Assembly (NCBI GenBank): GCA_029067085.1
Contig: JAIEFE010000018.1
Coordinates: forward strand, 261,984-325,983
Direction: 5' to 3'
DNA length: 64,000 nt
From: Lachnospiraceae bacterium
GTDB taxonomy: Bacteria; Bacillota; Clostridia; Lachnospirales; Lachnospiraceae
The notes under the pieces are model-generated. The model worked only from the letters and a program-made list of their open reading frames with translations. It did no database searches and was not told where the DNA came from. Each line of letters opens with the position of its first letter. Within the stretch, counting starts at the first letter, position 1. Both the position numbers and the translations under genes were made by a program. This document shows positions 15,256 to 25,691 of the stretch, one piece after another.

Positions 15256-17540
15256 AGGCGCACCTCCCGCAGCTGATCTGCAAATCCTGTGTAGCGGCGG
15301 TTTTCTCTGTTGTTTGCAATCATCGCCGTGATAGTGGCACGGCTCCCCAAAATGGTCACGCAGGATCTTGCCCTGGTAATCCCCGTATAGAGAAGATTTC
15401 TGTTAAAAAGCATGTGAGGACCTGACAAAAGCGGCATAACAACCGCCGGATACTCGCTGCCCTGCGATTTGTGAATGGTAACGGCGTATGCAAGCTCAAG
15501 TTCATCCAGACCCGCGTACGGATAAGTCACGCGCCTGTGCTCGTCAAATTCCACAACCAACTCTCGGGCGTAGTCGTCGATGGAGCGGACGACGCCGATA
15601 TCGCCGTTAAAGATGCCCGTGCCCTGATCGATGGGAATGTTGTAGCGGCTCACCACCTCCCAGACAAGCTGATAATTGTTTTTGATCTGCATGACCTTGT
15701 CGCCTTCCCGAAATATAACGTCTCCTGTCTGGCATTCCCTCTTCGACGGATCGGGGGGATTCAGGTATCGCTGCAGGATTGCGTTCAAAGTCTCCACTCC
15801 CAGCTTTCCCTTGCGCATGGGAGTGAGCACCTGAATATCAAATGGCGACGCGTCCACATAGCGCGGAAGCTTTTCCAATATCAACTGTATCATATGCTTA
15901 TAAATAACATCTGTGTCATTTCTTTCCAAAAAGAAAAAATCACGGCTCTTATTGTCCAGCACAAGTTCCTCCCCCGCATAGATCCGATGGGCATTCAGCA
16001 CAATATCGCTCTCCTGCGCCTGCCGGAATATCTTTTTTAAGACCACCGTTTCAAACGCGCCGCTCTCGATCAGATCGTGCAGAACCTGCCCCGGACCCAC
16101 CGATGGCAGCTGATTTACATCGCCTACCAGAATCAGCCGCGTGCCCACAGGAACGGCCTTCAGAAGAGATTGAAAAAGAAAGATATCCACCATGGACATT
16201 TCATCTACGATGATCACATCCGCCTCCAATGGATTTTCCTCATTGCGCTCAAAGCGTGCTGTCTTTTCCGTAAGCGACGCCGCGCCGGAAAGCTCCAGCA
16301 GTCTGTGGATGGTGCGGGCCTCATACCCTGTCGCCTCTGTCATGCGTTTTGCTGCTCTGCCTGTGGGAGCAGCTAACAGAATATCCATACCCTGAGAGAG
16401 AAAATAACGGATGATCGCGTTGATGGTCGTAGTCTTTCCCGTTCCGGGACCGCCTGAAAGGATAAAAACACCGTTGCGGATGCTCTCCAGCACAGAGCGC
16501 CTCTGCAGCGCGTCGAGCTCGATACCCAAATCTTCCTCTAAAAGCCTGATCTTTTTGAGAAGGGCCTCCTCTTCGGCGGGCACAAGTTCCTCCCTGACGC
16601 TTAAGTCGAGGAGCATCTTTGCACAGGCGAGTTCCGCATAATAAAAGGAGGATGCATAGACCCTGCGCTCGGATGCAAGGGGGGCCTGAATCGAAGCATC
16701 TGCGGCGGGCGCTGCCTGAATCGAAGTGCATGCGGCAGACGCGGTCTTGATCACGAGTTTTTTATCCATCGCAAGGTTTCCAAGCTGCGGTTCCATCAGT
16801 GCGGCTTCGACGCCCAGAAGCTCTTCTGCGCGGGCCAGCAGCTTTTCCGCCGGAAGGTAACAGTGCCCCTCGCCGCCCGCCTGCTGTAACGTGTAGAGAA
16901 GGCCGCTCCTGATGCGGTAGTCCGAATCGGTATGAATGCCGACCTTCGCTGCAATCTCATCAGCAATGCGAAAGCCGATACCCGAAACGTCCTCCGCCAG
17001 ACGATACGGATTCTCCCGCATAACGCTGTAGAGTCCCATGCCGTAAGTCTCATAGATGCGAAGCGCAAGCGTGTTTCCGATGCCGTAACCCTGCAAAAAA
17101 GTGAGGGCGTCTCTGGCATCCCGCTTCTCATAGAGGGATGCCGCAATCTCTCTGGCTTTTTTCAAACTGATGCCCTTTACTTCCGCAAGGCGCTCCGGCT
17201 CCTCCTCGATGATGCGATAAGTGTCCGCACCGAAAGCTTTGACAATCCGTCTGGCAAGCGCTTCCCCGACACCCTTCACCGCACCGGAAGAAAGGTAGCG
17301 TTCAACGCTTGTCTCATCGCTGGGCGGAAGAATGGTGTAATGTTCTATTTTAAACTGTTTTCCATATACTTGATGGGTAGTGTACTCGCCGGTGGCCTCG
17401 ATGGTCTCACCCTGATCCATCGTATGAAAAAAGCCCACGCAGGTAAGGGATTCTTCCTGCGTGAGTAAATTTAAAACCGTGTAACCGTTGTCGTTGTTAC
17501 GGAAGATAATGTGCTCGATAAAGCCTTTAATCGTATCCAT
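15252..17540 (-). CDS. recD2: ATP-dependent RecD2-type DNA helicase
   Basis: A 762-residue SF1B 5'-3' helicase acting in replication-fork upkeep and repair in bacteria that often lack RecBC. It has an N-terminal OB-like and helix-hairpin-helix region (VKGVGEALARRIVKAFG, then GISLKKAREIA), Walker A GGPGTGKTTTINAI, Walker B VIIVDEMSMVD and late motifs including TIHKSQGSE. Around residues 266-290 there is an Ala-rich insertion made of two similar units (CTSIQAAPAA and DASIQAP), probably a species-specific expansion. It follows the FlgJ-like gene by 48 bp and overlaps comF. Confidence 0.95.
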   Translation of the reverse strand: MDTIKGFIEHIIFRNNDNGYTVLNLLTQEESLTCVGFFHTMDQGETIEATGEYTTHQVYGKQFKIEHYTILPPSDETSVERYLSSGAVKGVGEALARRIVKAFGADTYRIIEEEPERLAEVKGISLKKAREIAASLYEKRDARDALTFLQGYGIGNTLALRIYETYGMGLYSVMRENPYRLAEDVSGIGFRIADEIAAKVGIHTDSDYRIRSGLLYTLQQAGGEGHCYLPAEKLLARAEELLGVEAALMEPQLGNLAMDKKLVIKTASAACTSIQAAPAADASIQAPLASERRVYASSFYYAELACAKMLLDLSVREELVPAEEEALLKKIRLLEEDLGIELDALQRRSVLESIRNGVFILSGGPGTGKTTTINAIIRYFLSQGMDILLAAPTGRAAKRMTEATGYEARTIHRLLELSGAASLTEKTARFERNEENPLEADVIIVDEMSMVDIFLFQSLLKAVPVGTRLILVGDVNQLPSVGPGQVLHDLIESGAFETVVLKKIFRQAQESDIVLNAHRIYAGEELVLDNKSRDFFFLERNDTDVIYKHMIQLILEKLPRYVDASPFDIQVLTPMRKGKLGVETLNAILQRYLNPPDPSKRECQTGDVIFREGDKVMQIKNNYQLVWEVVSRYNIPIDQGTGIFNGDIGVVRSIDDYARELVVEFDEHRRVTYPYAGLDELELAYAVTIHKSQGSEYPAVVMPLLSGPHMLFNRNLLYTGITRARSCVTILGSRATITAMIANNRENRRYTGFADQLREVRL

Positions 17541-17588
17541 AGAACCTCTGGTAGAGTTGATAAAGGAATGAACAATATGTGTAGAGAC

Positions 17589-17948
17589 TTATAACCCGTA
17601 ATTAATCTTCGCCTGCTCGTAGAGCATCTGCGCGAGGGAATTAGAACCCTGTTTCGCAGTCTGCTCAGAAATCTGCTGGATCACGGAATCTTTGAAATAA
17701 TCGACCATCTGGGATGCGTAGCCGTCCTCATCATCGCTGAAAATATCGACTGTTTTCTGCATCTCCTTGTAAACCTGCTCCCAGAGATAAGCCTCAAACT
17801 GCTTGCAGGCATCAAAGAGAGCATCGTCTTCTTTGTTCTTCGCCGCACGGTCGGTGTTCTCCAGCTTTTTTTGAAGATTTTCGGTCATAACACGATTGGT
17901 GTCAGTCATGTAGTCGGTATAAGCCGCCAGATTGGTTAAGTCGTTCAT
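17589..17948 (-). CDS. FlgJ-like rod-binding protein
   Basis: A 119-residue protein with the FlgJ N-terminal core: CKQFEAYLWEQVYKEMQKTV, then YFKDSVIQQISEQ and SLAQMLYEQ. It lacks the muramidase domain of proteobacterial FlgJ, as is usual in Firmicutes. It likely helps assemble the flagellar rod. It is 18 bp after flgG. Confidence 0.85.
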   Translation of the reverse strand: MNDLTNLAAYTDYMTDTNRVMTENLQKKLENTDRAAKNKEDDALFDACKQFEAYLWEQVYKEMQKTVDIFSDDEDGYASQMVDYFKDSVIQQISEQTAKQGSNSLAQMLYEQAKINYGL

Positions 17949-17966
17949 GCACGTACTCCTATCTTA

Positions 17967-18785
17967 TTATCTCTTTAAGTTATTCGCGACTTCCAGCATC
18001 GAATCGGAGGTCGTGATGGACTTGGAATTCATTTCATAAGCACGCTGTGCTACGATGAGATTTACCATCTCATTTGCCACCTGCACGTTGGATCCCTCCA
18101 GATATCCCTGAATGATGCGGCTTCTGTCCACATCATCATTGGTAGTCTCGTTGATGGCACGGCCGCTGGCGTCTGTCACAACAAAGAGGGTATCGCCCAC
18201 ACGTTTTAAACCGTTGGGGTTATTAAACTGGAAGGTCCCGATCTGTCTGCCGATGGGACGCGGATTATTGAGCTCATCAGGATAGCAGATCTGTCCGTCC
18301 TCCGTAATCGAAAGATTGCTGGCCATAAAACCTGCATCGACTACAAGGGCACGCCCCTCCGTATCCAATACCGGAAGTCCGTCCGCGTTCGTCAGGGTCA
18401 TGCGATTATTGACGCCGATCGCCCAGGTAAAATCACCGTTTCTCGTATAGAAGATCTGGTCGTCATCACCGCGCAGAGCAAAGAATCCGTCTCCCTCAAT
18501 GGCAAAGGCCGTGTCGGAATCCGCATCCAACAGGCTTCCCTGTCTGAAGATCTGATTGATGGATGAGGTACGCACGCCGAGACCCACCTGGGAGGTGGTC
18601 GGCTTCGGATCGCCGTTCGCCGTCGTGGTAATAGACTGCAGATTCTGGTACAGAAGAGACTTAAACTGTGCCACCTGTGCCTTGTAACCCACGGAATTGA
18701 CGTTAGCGAGGTTGTTCGCTATCGTGTCCACATTTGTCTGCTGTGCATTCATGCCGGTTGCGCCCGACCATAAACTTCTAACCAT
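17967..18785 (-). CDS. flgG: Flagellar distal rod protein FlgG/FlhP
   Basis: A 272-residue flagellar rod/hook family protein with the N-terminal motif MVRSLWSGATGMNAQQTNVD and NLANVNSVGYK, a middle beta domain, and the C-terminal coiled motif LVNLIVAQRAYEMNSKSITT. Together with the upstream paralogue it would build the axial rod. It corresponds in position to Bacillus flhP after mbl-flhO. The two rod genes are 22 bp apart. Confidence 0.9.
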   Translation of the reverse strand: MVRSLWSGATGMNAQQTNVDTIANNLANVNSVGYKAQVAQFKSLLYQNLQSITTTANGDPKPTTSQVGLGVRTSSINQIFRQGSLLDADSDTAFAIEGDGFFALRGDDDQIFYTRNGDFTWAIGVNNRMTLTNADGLPVLDTEGRALVVDAGFMASNLSITEDGQICYPDELNNPRPIGRQIGTFQFNNPNGLKRVGDTLFVVTDASGRAINETTNDDVDRSRIIQGYLEGSNVQVANEMVNLIVAQRAYEMNSKSITTSDSMLEVANNLKR

Positions 18786-18807
18786 GTTCTCCTCCTAAAG
18801 TAGCATA

Positions 18808-19680
18808 TTAGCTTAACTTTCCGTTCTGATTCACCGCCTGCTCCAAGGTATCGTCATAGGTGGTGATCACTTTCTGGTTACTCTCGTATTGTCTCTGCAG
18901 GGTAATCATGTTGACCATTTCGGTCACTACTGAAATGTTTGACATTTCAAGGTAGCCTGCATGCACCTGCGTGTCGGTCTCCATATCGTCCTTCTCGATA
19001 CGTGTTGCGCCGTCGATGGCTGTGAAATAGTTTTCTCCGAAACGCTCCAGGTAGTTGTAATCTTCAAAGTCCACGACATTGATGGTGGCCGCCACTGTGC
19101 CGTCCTGAATAATGTCGCCGTCTCTGTTAATGCTCACCGGAAGAGCGGGATCAAGGCGAATCCTGCGATCGGAATCGTCCAGCACATAATCGCCGTCCTG
19201 TGTTTTCAAAAAGCCCTGACGATCCATGGTGAAATTACCGTCTCTGGTATACATAGTGGTTCTTTCATCGCGCTTGTTCGTGTACTCAATGGCAAAAAAT
19301 CCCTTGTCGGAAAGTGCCAGATCCAGTTCGTTTCCCGTCTCCTTGATAGGACCCTCAGAGTAATCCACGTAATTTTCACCGATCTTTACTCCCAGATTCA
19401 GGCCCGTCTTGCGAACCCGCTTCTGCAGATAATTCTCGTTGAGCGGATTATTCACTTCGTCCTGATCGATCGCTCTGTTTGTTGCCATCGGTCTGGGAAG
19501 ATTTCCCGGCTCCGACAGATCCTTGATCTTATAGGCAAGCACCGTATCAAAAGCCTGGCTTGTGGTGCCCTCTTTTTTAAAGCCATTTGTGGTTGCGTTC
19601 GCCAGATTGTTGGTCAGAACATCCATCCTGTGCTGTTCATTCAACATTCCGGTGTAGGCTGTGTAAAGTCCTTTCAGCAT
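18808..19680 (-). CDS. flgF: Flagellar rod/hook-basal body protein FlgF/FlhO
   Basis: A 290-residue paralogue of FlgG. It has LYTAYTGMLNEQHRMDVLTN plus NLANATTNGFKK at the N terminus and EMVNMITLQRQYESNQKVIT at the C terminus. I place the start at 19680, where GGAGGAAAG precedes the ATG; the longer frame adds 38 residues that overlap the mbl end. It corresponds to Bacillus flhO. It probably forms a proximal rod segment. Confidence 0.9.
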   Translation of the reverse strand: MLKGLYTAYTGMLNEQHRMDVLTNNLANATTNGFKKEGTTSQAFDTVLAYKIKDLSEPGNLPRPMATNRAIDQDEVNNPLNENYLQKRVRKTGLNLGVKIGENYVDYSEGPIKETGNELDLALSDKGFFAIEYTNKRDERTTMYTRDGNFTMDRQGFLKTQDGDYVLDDSDRRIRLDPALPVSINRDGDIIQDGTVAATINVVDFEDYNYLERFGENYFTAIDGATRIEKDDMETDTQVHAGYLEMSNISVVTEMVNMITLQRQYESNQKVITTYDDTLEQAVNQNGKLS

Positions 19681-19738
19681 ATAAAACTTTCCTCCGTCTA
19701 TGCTGAGGATGCGTCCTATGCATCCCAGTGTTTTTTGT

Positions 19739-20731
19739 TCAGTCTTCTCTGTAACCGGCCAAAAATTCCACGTACTTTCCTGTACCGATGGCAACTGCCG
19801 TCATGGGATCCTCCGCCGTCATAGTGTTGATGCCGGTCTTCGCAGCGATCAGATCTTCCAATCCGCGAAGCAGGCTTCCGCCGCCCGTTAAAACAATGCC
19901 TCTGTCCGCGATATCCGCCGCAAGCTCCGGGGGCGTCTTCTCCAGCACGCTGTGAATCGTCTCCACAATCTGTACCGTGGTCTCGTGCAGGGCCTCCTCC
20001 GTCTCCTCCGAGGACACCTTTACGGTTCTGGGCAGTCCCGTTACCAGATTACGGCCGCGGACATCCATATAATCCACTTCAGGCCGCCGGAACGCGGAAC
20101 CGATCTTTATTTTCAAATCCTCTGCCGTCCGTTCACCGATCAGCAGATTATGTTTTTTACGCATGTAGCGCACGATAGCTTCGTCAAAGTCATCGCCGGC
20201 GATCTTGATGGAAGCACTGACCACCGTACCTCCCAGAGAAATAACGGCAATATCGGAAGTGCCGCCGCCGATATCTACGATCATGTTGCCGCAGGGCTTC
20301 GAAATGTCGATGCCTGCACCGATCGCCGCAGCGATGGGTTCCTCAATGATAGAGACTTCTCTTGCGCCCGCCTGATAGGTCGCGTCCTCCACGGCCTTCT
20401 TCTCGACCTCGGTGACGCCGCTGGGCACGCACACCGCGATGCGGGGCTTGCGGAAACTCTTCTTTCCAAGGGCTTTCTGGATGAAATACTTCATCATCTT
20501 CTCCGTCACCTGATAGTCGGAGATAACGCCCTGACGCAGGGGACGTACCGCCACGATATTGCCCGGTGTCCTGCCGAGCATGAGGCGCGCATCTTCACCG
20601 ATCGCCTTGATCTTATTCGTGTCCCTGTCAAAAGCAACTACGGAGGGCTCCTTGAGAACAACGCCCTTGCCGCGGATATATACCAAAATACTGGCTGTGC
20701 CAAGATCTATTCCAATGTCTGTAAACTGCAT
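19739..20731 (-). CDS. mbl: MreB/Mbl actin-like cell-shape protein
   Basis: A 330-residue bacterial actin forming membrane-bound filaments that guide wall synthesis along the cell cylinder. The phosphate 1 loop is IGIDLGTASILVY, the phosphate 2 loop MIVDIGGGTSDIAV, and the adenosine motif VLTGGGSLLRGLE. The mbl-flhO-flhP order is that of Bacillus, so Mbl is more likely than MreB. It has its own promoter and is the first gene of an ~11-kb run that could extend through cdaA-cdaR-glmM. Confidence 0.9.
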   Translation of the reverse strand: MQFTDIGIDLGTASILVYIRGKGVVLKEPSVVAFDRDTNKIKAIGEDARLMLGRTPGNIVAVRPLRQGVISDYQVTEKMMKYFIQKALGKKSFRKPRIAVCVPSGVTEVEKKAVEDATYQAGAREVSIIEEPIAAAIGAGIDISKPCGNMIVDIGGGTSDIAVISLGGTVVSASIKIAGDDFDEAIVRYMRKKHNLLIGERTAEDLKIKIGSAFRRPEVDYMDVRGRNLVTGLPRTVKVSSEETEEALHETTVQIVETIHSVLEKTPPELAADIADRGIVLTGGGSLLRGLEDLIAAKTGINTMTAEDPMTAVAIGTGKYVEFLAGYRED

Positions 20732-20764
20732 GACCTTTCCCCTTCCTGAGAGTATAGCATTATC

Positions 20765-20793
20765 ATTATACCCTTATCACAGAGGATTTTCAA
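20765..20793 (-). promoter_or_regulatory. Promoter of mbl
   Basis: TTGAAA, 17 bp and TATAAT on the minus strand, about 35 bp upstream of the mbl start. It is the best promoter seen for the whole run down to glmM. Confidence 0.75.
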
Positions 20794-20942
20794 AGGTTTT
20801 TTGATTTTTTTCGAAAAAATTAAAAAACGCCAAAAGCAGAACGGATCCTTCCGCTCTGTTTTCAGCTTCCTTGCTGAATTTTATATCGGATAAACAGAGT
20901 GGTTTCTTAACAGGAAATAAGCGGAAAAAGAAAATAATCCGG

Positions 20943-20971
20943 TTTACACCCGAAATGCGCTTTGTTATAAT
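20943..20971 (+). promoter_or_regulatory. Promoter of the ABC-class ATPase gene
   Basis: TTTACA, 17 bp and TATAAT on the plus strand. The leader would be about 105 nt. Apart from this and the mbl promoter, the 350-bp gap between the two genes is AT-rich and holds only short imperfect hairpins; a minus-strand frame in it looks spurious. Confidence 0.65.
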
Positions 20972-21081
20972 ACCAAGGTATGATTCATACAACCAAATAA
21001 ATTGTAAAACAGCAACAGCCTCGATAATACCGTCTATAAACATTATTTCATAAAACTATGATTCAGAAAGGAATTATCGCC

Positions 21082-22743
21082 ATGAAAACACAGGCAGAAC
21101 TGCAAAGACTTCTCCGCGATATCGACCATAAGGGCTACAAAGCTTATAAGGTTTTGGAAGGAGAATACGACTTCGGTGCGTACCGTCTCTGCATCGACCA
21201 CGTACAGGGAGATCCCTTCGCCTCGCCCTCGAGGGTACGGCTCGTATACAGAAATCAGGGCAATATTCCCGCCACTTACTTTGAGAGCAGGCAAAGGCGC
21301 ATCGCCGTGGAGGACTATCTTCTGCGCAGTCTCCATCGGAACCTGCGGTCGAGCGACGGCAGGGCCGCAAAGGGCTCGGGCAAGAGTGGTCTGGTGACAG
21401 CCTGCAGAACAACGCAGGAGATTCTGGAGACCACTGCCATGCATATCGAGAAGGATGCGATCACGACCCGCATCGAGGTGGGATTTCCTGCCTTTGGCAG
21501 AACGATCGCAGCAGGAGAACTCTCGCAGATCCTCTTTAAGCTTCTGCCTGAACTATGTGAAAAAACCTTCCGCCTGAATCCTTCCATGAAACAGACTTTA
21601 GATAAAGTAGTTTTTCTTGCGGATGATCAGCAGTTTATCCGGGAAAGCCTTGTGGAACAGGGACTTGTCGCCTTTGTGGCGGACGGTTCTATCCTTCCCA
21701 GAGAAAGCGGCGTCTCCCAGCGACCCTTGAGGGACGCTGTGGTATTTAAAAGCCCTGACTCTCTTGCCGTCACCCTGACGCTTCCCCATCGGGGTGCGGT
21801 GCGCGGTATGGGCATCAAACGCGGCATCACGGTGATCGCAGGCGGCGGTTTCCACGGAAAATCCACCCTCTTAAAAGCGCTTGAACGCGGTGTTTACAAT
21901 CACATCGCGGGGGACGGGAGAGAACTTGTCATCACCGACGAAACCGCCTTTAAACTGCGGGCTGAGGAGCACCGCTGCATCCATGAAACAGATATTTCTC
22001 TCTTTATCAACAACCTGCCCATGAAATCTGACACCACGTGTTTCCAGACAGAAAACGCCAGCGGAAGCACCTCCCAGGCCGCCAATACAGTAGAAGCGCT
22101 GGCGATCGGGAGCACGGTTCTCTTAATTGATGAAGATACCTCTGCCACGAATTTTATGGTGCGCGACGGGCGTATGGCCCAGCTCGTCTCAGATGAGAAA
22201 GAACCCATCACACCTTTTATCCGCAAGATCAAAAGTCTTTATCAGGATCTCGGTATCTCCACTGTACTGGTGGCCGGCAGTTCCGGTGATTATCTTTCCG
22301 TGGCTGACACGGTGCTGCAGATGGATTGTTACGAGACGAAAGATGTGACCGCACGGGCAAAAGAGCTTGCCGTACCGCTCACCGAAGAGACTGTGAAGAA
22401 AACCGATTGGCTGAAAAAGAAGATCCGCACCCAGAAGATCGAGAAGGTGCGGGTACACGGCTGGGACACGATCAGTCTGGACAAGAACGAGATCGACCTG
22501 CGCTATCTGGAACAGATCGTGGGAGAGAGCCAGACCGACGCACTGGCATACATTTCTCAGTATATTTTAGAACGGCTGGCCGACGGCAAAAAAACGCTGC
22601 CCGAATTGGTAAACGCAGCCGCGGATAAACTGGAAAAGGAGGGCGTCCTCTCCATGACCCCGAGAAATTATGGGGCCGGACCCGCGGCGTACGTACGCAG
22701 GCAGGAGATACTGGCCTGCCTGGCAAGATATCGGCTACTCTGA
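21082..22743 (+). CDS. Predicted ATPase of the ABC class (PF09818 type)
   Basis: A 553-residue soluble protein with an N-terminal region rich in conserved turns ([13 protein letters not shown]), a Walker A-like [17 protein letters not shown] near residue 265, an ABC-like segment with [20 protein letters not shown] and the Walker [14 protein letters not shown]. This is the layout of the ABC-ATPase family, which stands alone without membrane partners and has no firm function. The ATG at 21082 has AAAGGA upstream, while the earlier ATG has none. The last 9 bp overlap the convergent uvrA end. Confidence 0.85.
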   Translation: MKTQAELQRLLRDIDHKGYKAYKVLEGEYDFGAYRLCIDHVQGDPFASPSRVRLVYRNQGNIPATYFESRQRRIAVEDYLLRSLHRNLRSSDGRAAKGSGKSGLVTACRTTQEILETTAMHIEKDAITTRIEVGFPAFGRTIAAGELSQILFKLLPELCEKTFRLNPSMKQTLDKVVFLADDQQFIRESLVEQGLVAFVADGSILPRESGVSQRPLRDAVVFKSPDSLAVTLTLPHRGAVRGMGIKRGITVIAGGGFHGKSTLLKALERGVYNHIAGDGRELVITDETAFKLRAEEHRCIHETDISLFINNLPMKSDTTCFQTENASGSTSQAANTVEALAIGSTVLLIDEDTSATNFMVRDGRMAQLVSDEKEPITPFIRKIKSLYQDLGISTVLVAGSSGDYLSVADTVLQMDCYETKDVTARAKELAVPLTEETVKKTDWLKKKIRTQKIEKVRVHGWDTISLDKNEIDLRYLEQIVGESQTDALAYISQYILERLADGKKTLPELVNAAADKLEKEGVLSMTPRNYGAGPAAYVRRQEILACLARYRLL

Positions 22744-25644
22744 TTTATCCCGAGGCCGCGCAGCGGTCCTCGTGACCAAGCTATGCTTGGTCGGGTCTAA
22801 CATTTTCTTCACATATATGCCGGTATAGGATTTCTTATTTTTCGCAACCTGCTCCGGCGTTCCTTCTGCAATCACGGTTCCGCCGCCGTCACCGCCCTCA
22901 GGGCCCATATCGATAATGTAGTCAGCGGTCTTAATGACGTCCAGATTGTGCTCAATGACTACCACCGTATTGCCGCCCTCGGCCAGCTTGTGAAGAATGT
23001 CCACCAGTTTGTGTACATCCGCGAAATGCAGACCCGTGGTTGGTTCGTCCAAAATGTAGATCGTTTTTCCCGTACTGCGCTTGGAGAGCTCCGTTGCCAG
23101 CTTAATGCGCTGTGCCTCGCCGCCCGAAAGCGTGGTGGAAGGCTGACCCAGTTTCACATAGGAAAGTCCCACGTCATTTAAGGTCTCTATCTTTCTGCGG
23201 ATCGAAGGAAGATTCTCAAAAAAAGGCACCGCTTCCTCAACCGTCATGTCGAGCACGTCAAAGATGCTCTTTCCCTTATATTTCACCTCAAGCGTCTCCC
23301 TGTTATATCGCTTGCCGCCGCAGACCTCGCAGGGCACGTAGACGTCCGGGAGAAAGTGCATCTCTATCTTTAGAATGCCGTCGCCGCCGCAGGCCTCACA
23401 GCGTCCGCCCTTCACATTGAAACTGAACCGCCCTTTCTTATAACCCCTGGCTTTCGCGTCCTGAGTGGATGCGAAAAGATCGCGGATCTGATCGAAAACC
23501 CCCGTGTAAGTGGCAGGGTTTGAGCGAGGCGTTCTGCCGATGGGGGACTGGTCAATATTAATGACCTTGTCAAGCTGCTCAATGCCCAGAATTTCTTTAT
23601 GACGGCCGGGAATCGTGCGTGCGCGATTTAATTCCCTCGCCAGATGCTTGTACATAATTTCATTGACGAGCGAGCTCTTACCCGATCCCGAAACACCCGT
23701 CACACAGGTGAGAACACCCGTAGGAAACTTCACGTCTATTTTTTTCAGGTTATTTTCTTCCGCGCCTTTCACGGTGAGCCATCCCGTGGGCTTCCTGCGC
23801 GTCTTCGGCACTGGTATCCGCAATTTCCCCGAAAGGTACTGTCCCGTCACGGATTCCTCCACCTGCATGATCTCCTCCGCCGTGCCCTGCGCCACTACTT
23901 CGCCGCCGCGGCTGCCGGCGCCCGGCCCGATATCCACAATGTGATCCGCCGCCAGCATGGTATCCTCGTCGTGCTCCACCACCAGCAGCGTGTTTCCCAT
24001 ATCTTTCAGGTTTTTGAGCGCTGCGATCAACTTATCGTTATCCCGCTGGTGCAGACCGATACTCGGCTCATCCAGAATATAGCAGACCCCGACAAGCCCC
24101 GACCCGATCTGGGTCGCCAGACGGATGCGTTGCGACTCGCCGCCCGATAGTGACCCCGTAGCACGCGACAGAGAAAGGTATTCCAGACCTACTTCCATCA
24201 GAAAGCCCACTCGCGCCCTGATTTCCTTTAATACACGCTTTCCGATCAGCTCCTGCTGAGGCGTAAGCTTCATATCGCCGATGAATGCGTGCAATTTTGC
24301 TATCGAAAAGGAAGTGATCTCATATATATTCTTATCGCAGATCGTCACTGCGAGAGATTCCTTTTTCAAGCGCATTCCCTTACACTCCTTGCAGGGTGTG
24401 ATGCGCATAAAACTCTCGTACTCCTGCTTGCTCCACTCAGAGCCTGTCTCGCGGTAACGCCGCTCTACGTTCTTTATGAGTCCTTCAAACGTCACCGGAT
24501 AGACACCGTTGCCGCGCTGCCCCTGATAATGCACATTTACGCTCTTATCTGTGCCGTTGATGATAATGTCCTGCACCGTCTCAGGTAATTCGCCGAAGGG
24601 CGTCTTTAAACTGAATTTAAATTCCTTTGCAAGAGCCTGCAAGATCGCATTCGTAAAGCTGCCCTTGTCGCCGCTGGACTGCCAGCCCAAAACAGCTATA
24701 GCCCCATCCTCTAAACTGACACGTTTGTCAGGTATCATGAGATCAACATCGAATTCCATCTTGTAACCGAGGCCGAAGCAGACCGGACACGCGCCGAAGG
24801 GATTGTTGAAGGAAAAGCTTCTCGGCTCGATCTCACTGATGCTGACGCCGCAGTCAGGGCAGGCAAAGCTCTGGCTGAACTGGATGGGTTCACCGCCGAT
24901 CACGTCCAGAATCATCAGCCCCTCTGCCAATGAAAATACATTCTCCACAGAGTCCGTCAAACGCCTCTCAATCCCTTCTTTCACCACAAGGCGATCCACC
25001 ACGATCTCAATATTGTGCTTAATGTTTTTCTCCAGCTTGAAATCCTCGGCCTCCTCCGTCAGGTCGTAGAGATTACCGTCCACCCGCACGCGAACGTAGC
25101 CGCTGCGGCGTGCCCGCTCAAAGACTTTCGCGTGCTCACCTTTCCGACCCCGCACCACGGGCGCGAGGAGCTGAATCTTCGTACCCTCAGCCAGCGCCAT
25201 GACCTGATCCACAATCTGATCGACCGTCTGCCTCTTGATCTCCTTGCCGCAGTTCGGGCAATGAGGAATGCCGATGCGGGCGTAGAGCAGACGAAAATAA
25301 TCATAGATCTCCGTCACGGTTCCCACCGTGGAGCGCGGATTTCTGTTCGTCGATTTCTGGTCAATGGAGATAGCGGGGGAAAGCCCCTCGATCCGCTCCA
25401 CATCGGGCTTCTCCATCTGCCCCAAGAACTGCCTCGCATAGGAGGAGAGAGATTCCATATAGCGCCTCTGTCCCTCCGCATAGATGGTATCGAAAGCCAA
25501 AGAGGATTTCCCCGAACCTGACAGTCCCGTGAGCACCACAAATTCATTTCGCGGAATATCTAAATCGATCCCCTTTAAATTATGTTCATTCGCGCCCCGG
25601 ATCTTAATGTATTCCCTCGGGCGCATCTTTATTGTGTCTGACAT
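22735..25644 (-). CDS. uvrA: Excinuclease ABC subunit A
   Basis: The damage-recognition ATPase of nucleotide excision repair. It has two ABC modules with Walker [15 protein letters not shown] and [14 protein letters not shown], two signature/Walker B sets ([15 protein letters not shown] and [15 protein letters not shown]) and zinc modules (CPDC with CPVC; CEAC with CEVC). At 969 residues it is slightly longer than usual because of a C-terminal tail. It is 47 bp after uvrB and probably cotranscribed, hence under the LexA box upstream of uvrB. No downstream terminator is obvious because the gene end overlaps the convergent ATPase gene. Confidence 0.96.
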   Translation of the reverse strand: MSDTIKMRPREYIKIRGANEHNLKGIDLDIPRNEFVVLTGLSGSGKSSLAFDTIYAEGQRRYMESLSSYARQFLGQMEKPDVERIEGLSPAISIDQKSTNRNPRSTVGTVTEIYDYFRLLYARIGIPHCPNCGKEIKRQTVDQIVDQVMALAEGTKIQLLAPVVRGRKGEHAKVFERARRSGYVRVRVDGNLYDLTEEAEDFKLEKNIKHNIEIVVDRLVVKEGIERRLTDSVENVFSLAEGLMILDVIGGEPIQFSQSFACPDCGVSISEIEPRSFSFNNPFGACPVCFGLGYKMEFDVDLMIPDKRVSLEDGAIAVLGWQSSGDKGSFTNAILQALAKEFKFSLKTPFGELPETVQDIIINGTDKSVNVHYQGQRGNGVYPVTFEGLIKNVERRYRETGSEWSKQEYESFMRITPCKECKGMRLKKESLAVTICDKNIYEITSFSIAKLHAFIGDMKLTPQQELIGKRVLKEIRARVGFLMEVGLEYLSLSRATGSLSGGESQRIRLATQIGSGLVGVCYILDEPSIGLHQRDNDKLIAALKNLKDMGNTLLVVEHDEDTMLAADHIVDIGPGAGSRGGEVVAQGTAEEIMQVEESVTGQYLSGKLRIPVPKTRRKPTGWLTVKGAEENNLKKIDVKFPTGVLTCVTGVSGSGKSSLVNEIMYKHLARELNRARTIPGRHKEILGIEQLDKVINIDQSPIGRTPRSNPATYTGVFDQIRDLFASTQDAKARGYKKGRFSFNVKGGRCEACGGDGILKIEMHFLPDVYVPCEVCGGKRYNRETLEVKYKGKSIFDVLDMTVEEAVPFFENLPSIRRKIETLNDVGLSYVKLGQPSTTLSGGEAQRIKLATELSKRSTGKTIYILDEPTTGLHFADVHKLVDILHKLAEGGNTVVVIEHNLDVIKTADYIIDMGPEGGDGGGTVIAEGTPEQVAKNKKSYTGIYVKKMLDPTKHSLVTRTAARPRDKSE

Positions 25645-25691
25645 TATGCTTCTCCTTTATCCTATTGTCATATTCGACTTGTTTTTCCTCG

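Noticed and set aside
20777..21043. 88-residue minus-strand open frame upstream of mbl
   Set aside because: It has no ribosome site, overlaps two promoters, and its AT-rich sequence encodes no recognisable features.
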